6,959 bases of DNA from Spirochaetia bacterium. Lineage in GTDB: Bacteria > Spirochaetota > Spirochaetia > Treponematales > Breznakiellaceae. Numbering within the stretch: the first letter of the stretch is position 1; the number at the start of each line of letters is the position of its first letter. The translations under genes were made by a program, and so were the position numbers. The stretch spans positions 1-6,959 of the forward strand of contig BNUU01000058.1 in assembly GCA_025997595.1 (NCBI GenBank). The letters run 5' to 3'. Of this stretch, positions 6,357 through 6,959 are shown one piece after another. The notes under the pieces were generated by a model. That model saw only the letters and a list, made by a program, of their open reading frames with translations. It had not been told where the DNA came from and made no database searches.

Positions 6357-6598
6357 GGTCCAGCATGGATTCTGATTTATTTGAATGGAGCTGATAGGTA
6401 ACAATATGCCTGGTCCCCAGGGTACTGAGGATTTTAAAATGAACCCAGAGCCCTTTATTTCCTGCTCCCGGTCTGACCGGACCACCCGGCGTAACTCCGT
6501 GGGGCTCTGGGTTCATTTTAAAATCCTCAGTACCCTGGGGACCAGGCATATTGTTACCTATCAGCTCCATTCAAATAAATCAGAATCCATGCTGGACC
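6357..6598. repeat. 97-bp perfect inverted repeat with 48-base spacer inside prs
   Basis: The arms 6357-6453 and 6502-6598 are exact reverse complements with no mismatch; identity stops sharply at both ends. The left arm is prs in its proper minus-strand reading (GLWVHFKILS to SMLD). The right arm is the same stretch in the plus-strand reading. The spacer (6454-6501) is not random: it carries the prs codons that should come just before the repeated stretch. The repeat is therefore a local fold-back of the gene, not a pair of mobile-element ends. Confidence 0.95.
6454..6598 (+). other. prs: Inverted sense fragment of prs (substrate-binding region)
   Basis: Read on the plus strand in frame from 6454, this piece encodes 48 residues, including FISCSRSDRTTRRNSVGLWV and ending SMLD. 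SDRTTRRNSV matches the conserved PRPP synthetase segment that in E. coli reads QDRRVRSARV and precedes the helix leading to the DLH motif. It thus supplies codons missing from the minus-strand copy just upstream of GLWVH, showing that the true gene has SDRTTRRNSV joined to GLWVH. The plus-strand frame (open from 6385 to 6729) is a by-product and not a gene. Confidence 0.8.
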
Positions 6599-6650
6599 GG
6601 GTGGCGGCGATGACAAATTCATTCATCCTGATATCCCCCATTGGATTTCA

Positions 6651-6663
6651 GCTTATCATAAGC
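6651..6663. promoter_or_regulatory. Palindrome GCTTAT-C-ATAAGC upstream of prs, candidate operator
   Basis: This is a perfect 6-bp inverted repeat around a single central base. It ends 25 bases before the putative prs start at 6626, in the AT-rich gap between divergent prs and recA. Short odd-length palindromes of this kind can bind dimeric regulators. No regulator is named here, and chance occurrence is possible. Confidence 0.25.
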
Positions 6664-6720
6664 GTTATTAAAAACATAGGGGTAAAAATATCTAAACAAA
6701 ATTTAAGTATTTTTTGCTTT

Positions 6721-6750
6721 TTGCTATAGAAAAAAATAAAAGAATATGCT
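6721..6750 (+). promoter_or_regulatory. Candidate recA promoter
   Basis: TTGCTA (6721-6726, 4 of 6 to consensus) and TATGCT (6745-6750, 4 of 6) are 18 bases apart in a very AT-rich stretch. Transcription would start near 6757, at the edge of a small palindrome TTCAA-N5-TTGAA (6757-6771), leaving a leader of about 56 bases. Other hexamer choices are possible in such AT-rich DNA. I see no clear LexA-type box. Confidence 0.3.
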
Positions 6751-6812
6751 ATTTTTTTCAAACTGATTGAAGCGCCACACAGGAGAGTGCCCTATATATC
6801 GGGAGGTAACAT

Positions 6813-6959
6813 ATGGCAAAGAGCAACGAAAATGAAAAAACCCGGGGGAACCCCCTGGCCTCTGCGGAGGACAAAGAAAAGGCTCTGGAGCCGGGCGGCT
6901 TCCAGAGCCTTTTCTTTGTCCTCCGCAGAGGCCAGGGGGTTCCCCCGGGTTTTTTCATT
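6813..6959 (+). CDS. recA: RecA recombinase, N-terminal fragment (reliable only to 6889)
   Basis: RecA forms filaments on single-stranded DNA and drives homologous recombination and repair. The frame starts MAKSNENEKTRGNPLASAED and continues KEKALE, like the start of spirochaetal RecA proteins. After 6889 the sequence folds back. Read on the minus strand, the fold-back copy gives DKEKALEAAR, recovering the EAAR that follows KALE in typical RecA sequences; this is the strongest support for the name. The Shine-Dalgarno sequence GGAGGT (6802-6807) lies 5 bases before the ATG. Residues encoded after 6889 in the forward frame (PGGFQSLFF and on) are antisense-derived and should be ignored. The ATP-binding core is outside the window, so identification rests on about 29 residues. 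Confidence 0.65.
   Translation, partial: MAKSNENEKTRGNPLASAEDKEKALEPGGFQSLFFVLRRGQGVPPGFFI
6831..6959. repeat. 59-bp perfect inverted repeat with 11-base spacer at the window end
   Basis: Arms 6831-6889 and 6901-6959 are exact reverse complements. The right arm reaches the last base, so the repeat may continue beyond it. It lies in the first codons of recA. The 11-base spacer (6890-6900) is itself the antisense of the next recA codons (AAR after KALE), which shows that the right half was copied from the opposite strand starting slightly further into the gene. It is best read as a fold-back artefact at a contig end. Confidence 0.93.

Larger units (their letters stand above)
5722..6626 (-). 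pseudogene. prs: Ribose-phosphate pyrophosphokinase (PRPP synthetase), internally rearranged
   Basis: PRPP synthetase makes phosphoribosyl pyrophosphate from ribose 5-phosphate and ATP for nucleotide, His and Trp synthesis. The real C-terminal part runs from 6453 to the TGA at 5722-5724 (243 residues): GTRHIVTYQLHSNKS, FCSVDAGGEKLARGF, HKQRDYSKSN and the PRPP-binding loop VDDMVDTAGS (about 6043-6072). The real start is probably the ATG at 6626 (MNEFVIAATRS), with GGGGGA 7 bases upstream. Between them, 6454-6598 is a piece of prs in reverse orientation. The frame from 6626 therefore stops after 21 codons (stop at 6561-6563), and by comparison with E. coli Prs an estimated 80-90 codons are missing. 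The longest open frame starts at 6570, but its first 39 residues are antisense-derived. A working gene probably exists in the organism, with the break an artefact. The C-terminus appears longer than in E. coli Prs. Confidence 0.85.

Noticed and set aside
5725..6375. Plus-strand open frame opposite prs
   Set aside because: The minus strand carries the PRPP-binding loop and other family motifs; the plus frame is Gly/His-rich shadow.
6357..6598. Invertible promoter or gene segment, or ends of an insertion sequence
   Set aside because: The arms and spacer all encode contiguous parts of prs. There is no recombinase gene, transposase or target duplication nearby, and one orientation cannot restore prs because codons are missing.
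6385..6729. Plus-strand open frame of 114 codons sharing sequence with the minus-strand frame at 5722-6570
   Set aside because: Its first part is the antisense of prs and its middle is the inverted prs fragment; the end is AT-rich intergenic sequence. It exists only because of the fold-back.
6831..6959. Strong hairpin followed by a T-rich end, as a transcription terminator
   Set aside because: It starts inside the first codons of recA, the stem is far longer than usual, and the antisense half contains further recA codons. It is a copy of the gene, not an evolved terminator.
6831..6959. Hairpin telomere of a linear replicon, as in Borrelia
   Set aside because: The inverted repeat lies in a core coding gene, is GC-rich and has an asymmetric 11-base centre copied from recA. 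A second similar fold-back lies only about 230 bp away in prs.

Overview
The window looks like chromosomal DNA from a spirochaete, most likely a Treponema-type organism such as the termite-gut treponemes. The reasons are several TPR proteins of treponeme style, a moderately GC-rich coding sequence with AT-rich intergenic gaps, and the character of the rpe, dtd, prs and recA products. This assignment is inference from sequence character; no database was searched.

Layout. The left edge (1-1163) is a minus-strand unit: a cytoplasmic TPR protein (153-1163) followed 12 bases later by the start of an unrecognised protein cut by the window edge (1-140). A compact divergent regulatory region (1164-1286) separates it from a plus-strand cluster: rpe (1287-1940), a secreted TPR protein (1993-2949), a secreted protein of unknown function (2946-4013), a membrane-anchored TPR protein (4010-5137) and dtd (5134-5583). 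The last four genes overlap by 4 bases at each junction, so they are probably translated in a coupled way. The three middle proteins are predicted to lie in or across the inner membrane and may form an envelope assembly. A roughly 110-bp imperfect palindromic repeat (5614-5723) fills the gap between dtd and the convergent prs. A 186-bp AT-rich region then separates prs from a divergent gene whose N-terminus matches RecA.

The right end is abnormal. The prs gene (minus, 5722-6626) has a recognisable start and a complete C-terminal two thirds. Between them lies a 145-base piece of prs in the wrong orientation, creating a 97-bp perfect inverted repeat with a 48-base spacer, and an estimated 80-90 codons are absent. 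The recA start (6813) runs for 25 codons and then folds back on itself, giving a 59-bp perfect inverted repeat with an 11-base spacer that reaches the last base of the window. Both fold-backs have the same geometry. I read them as chimeric or fold-back artefacts of amplification, library preparation or assembly near a contig end, not as biology, although a real rearrangement cannot be excluded without read data.

The most interesting candidate biology is the rpe promoter. It has a good -35/-10 pair 17 bases apart that places transcription start 0-2 bases before the ATG, with no Shine-Dalgarno sequence. A run of eight C lies in the spacer, and a palindrome spans the -10 and the start codon. I found no CRISPR array, tRNA, rRNA, insertion sequence or defence system, and nothing that I would defend as a wholly new system.
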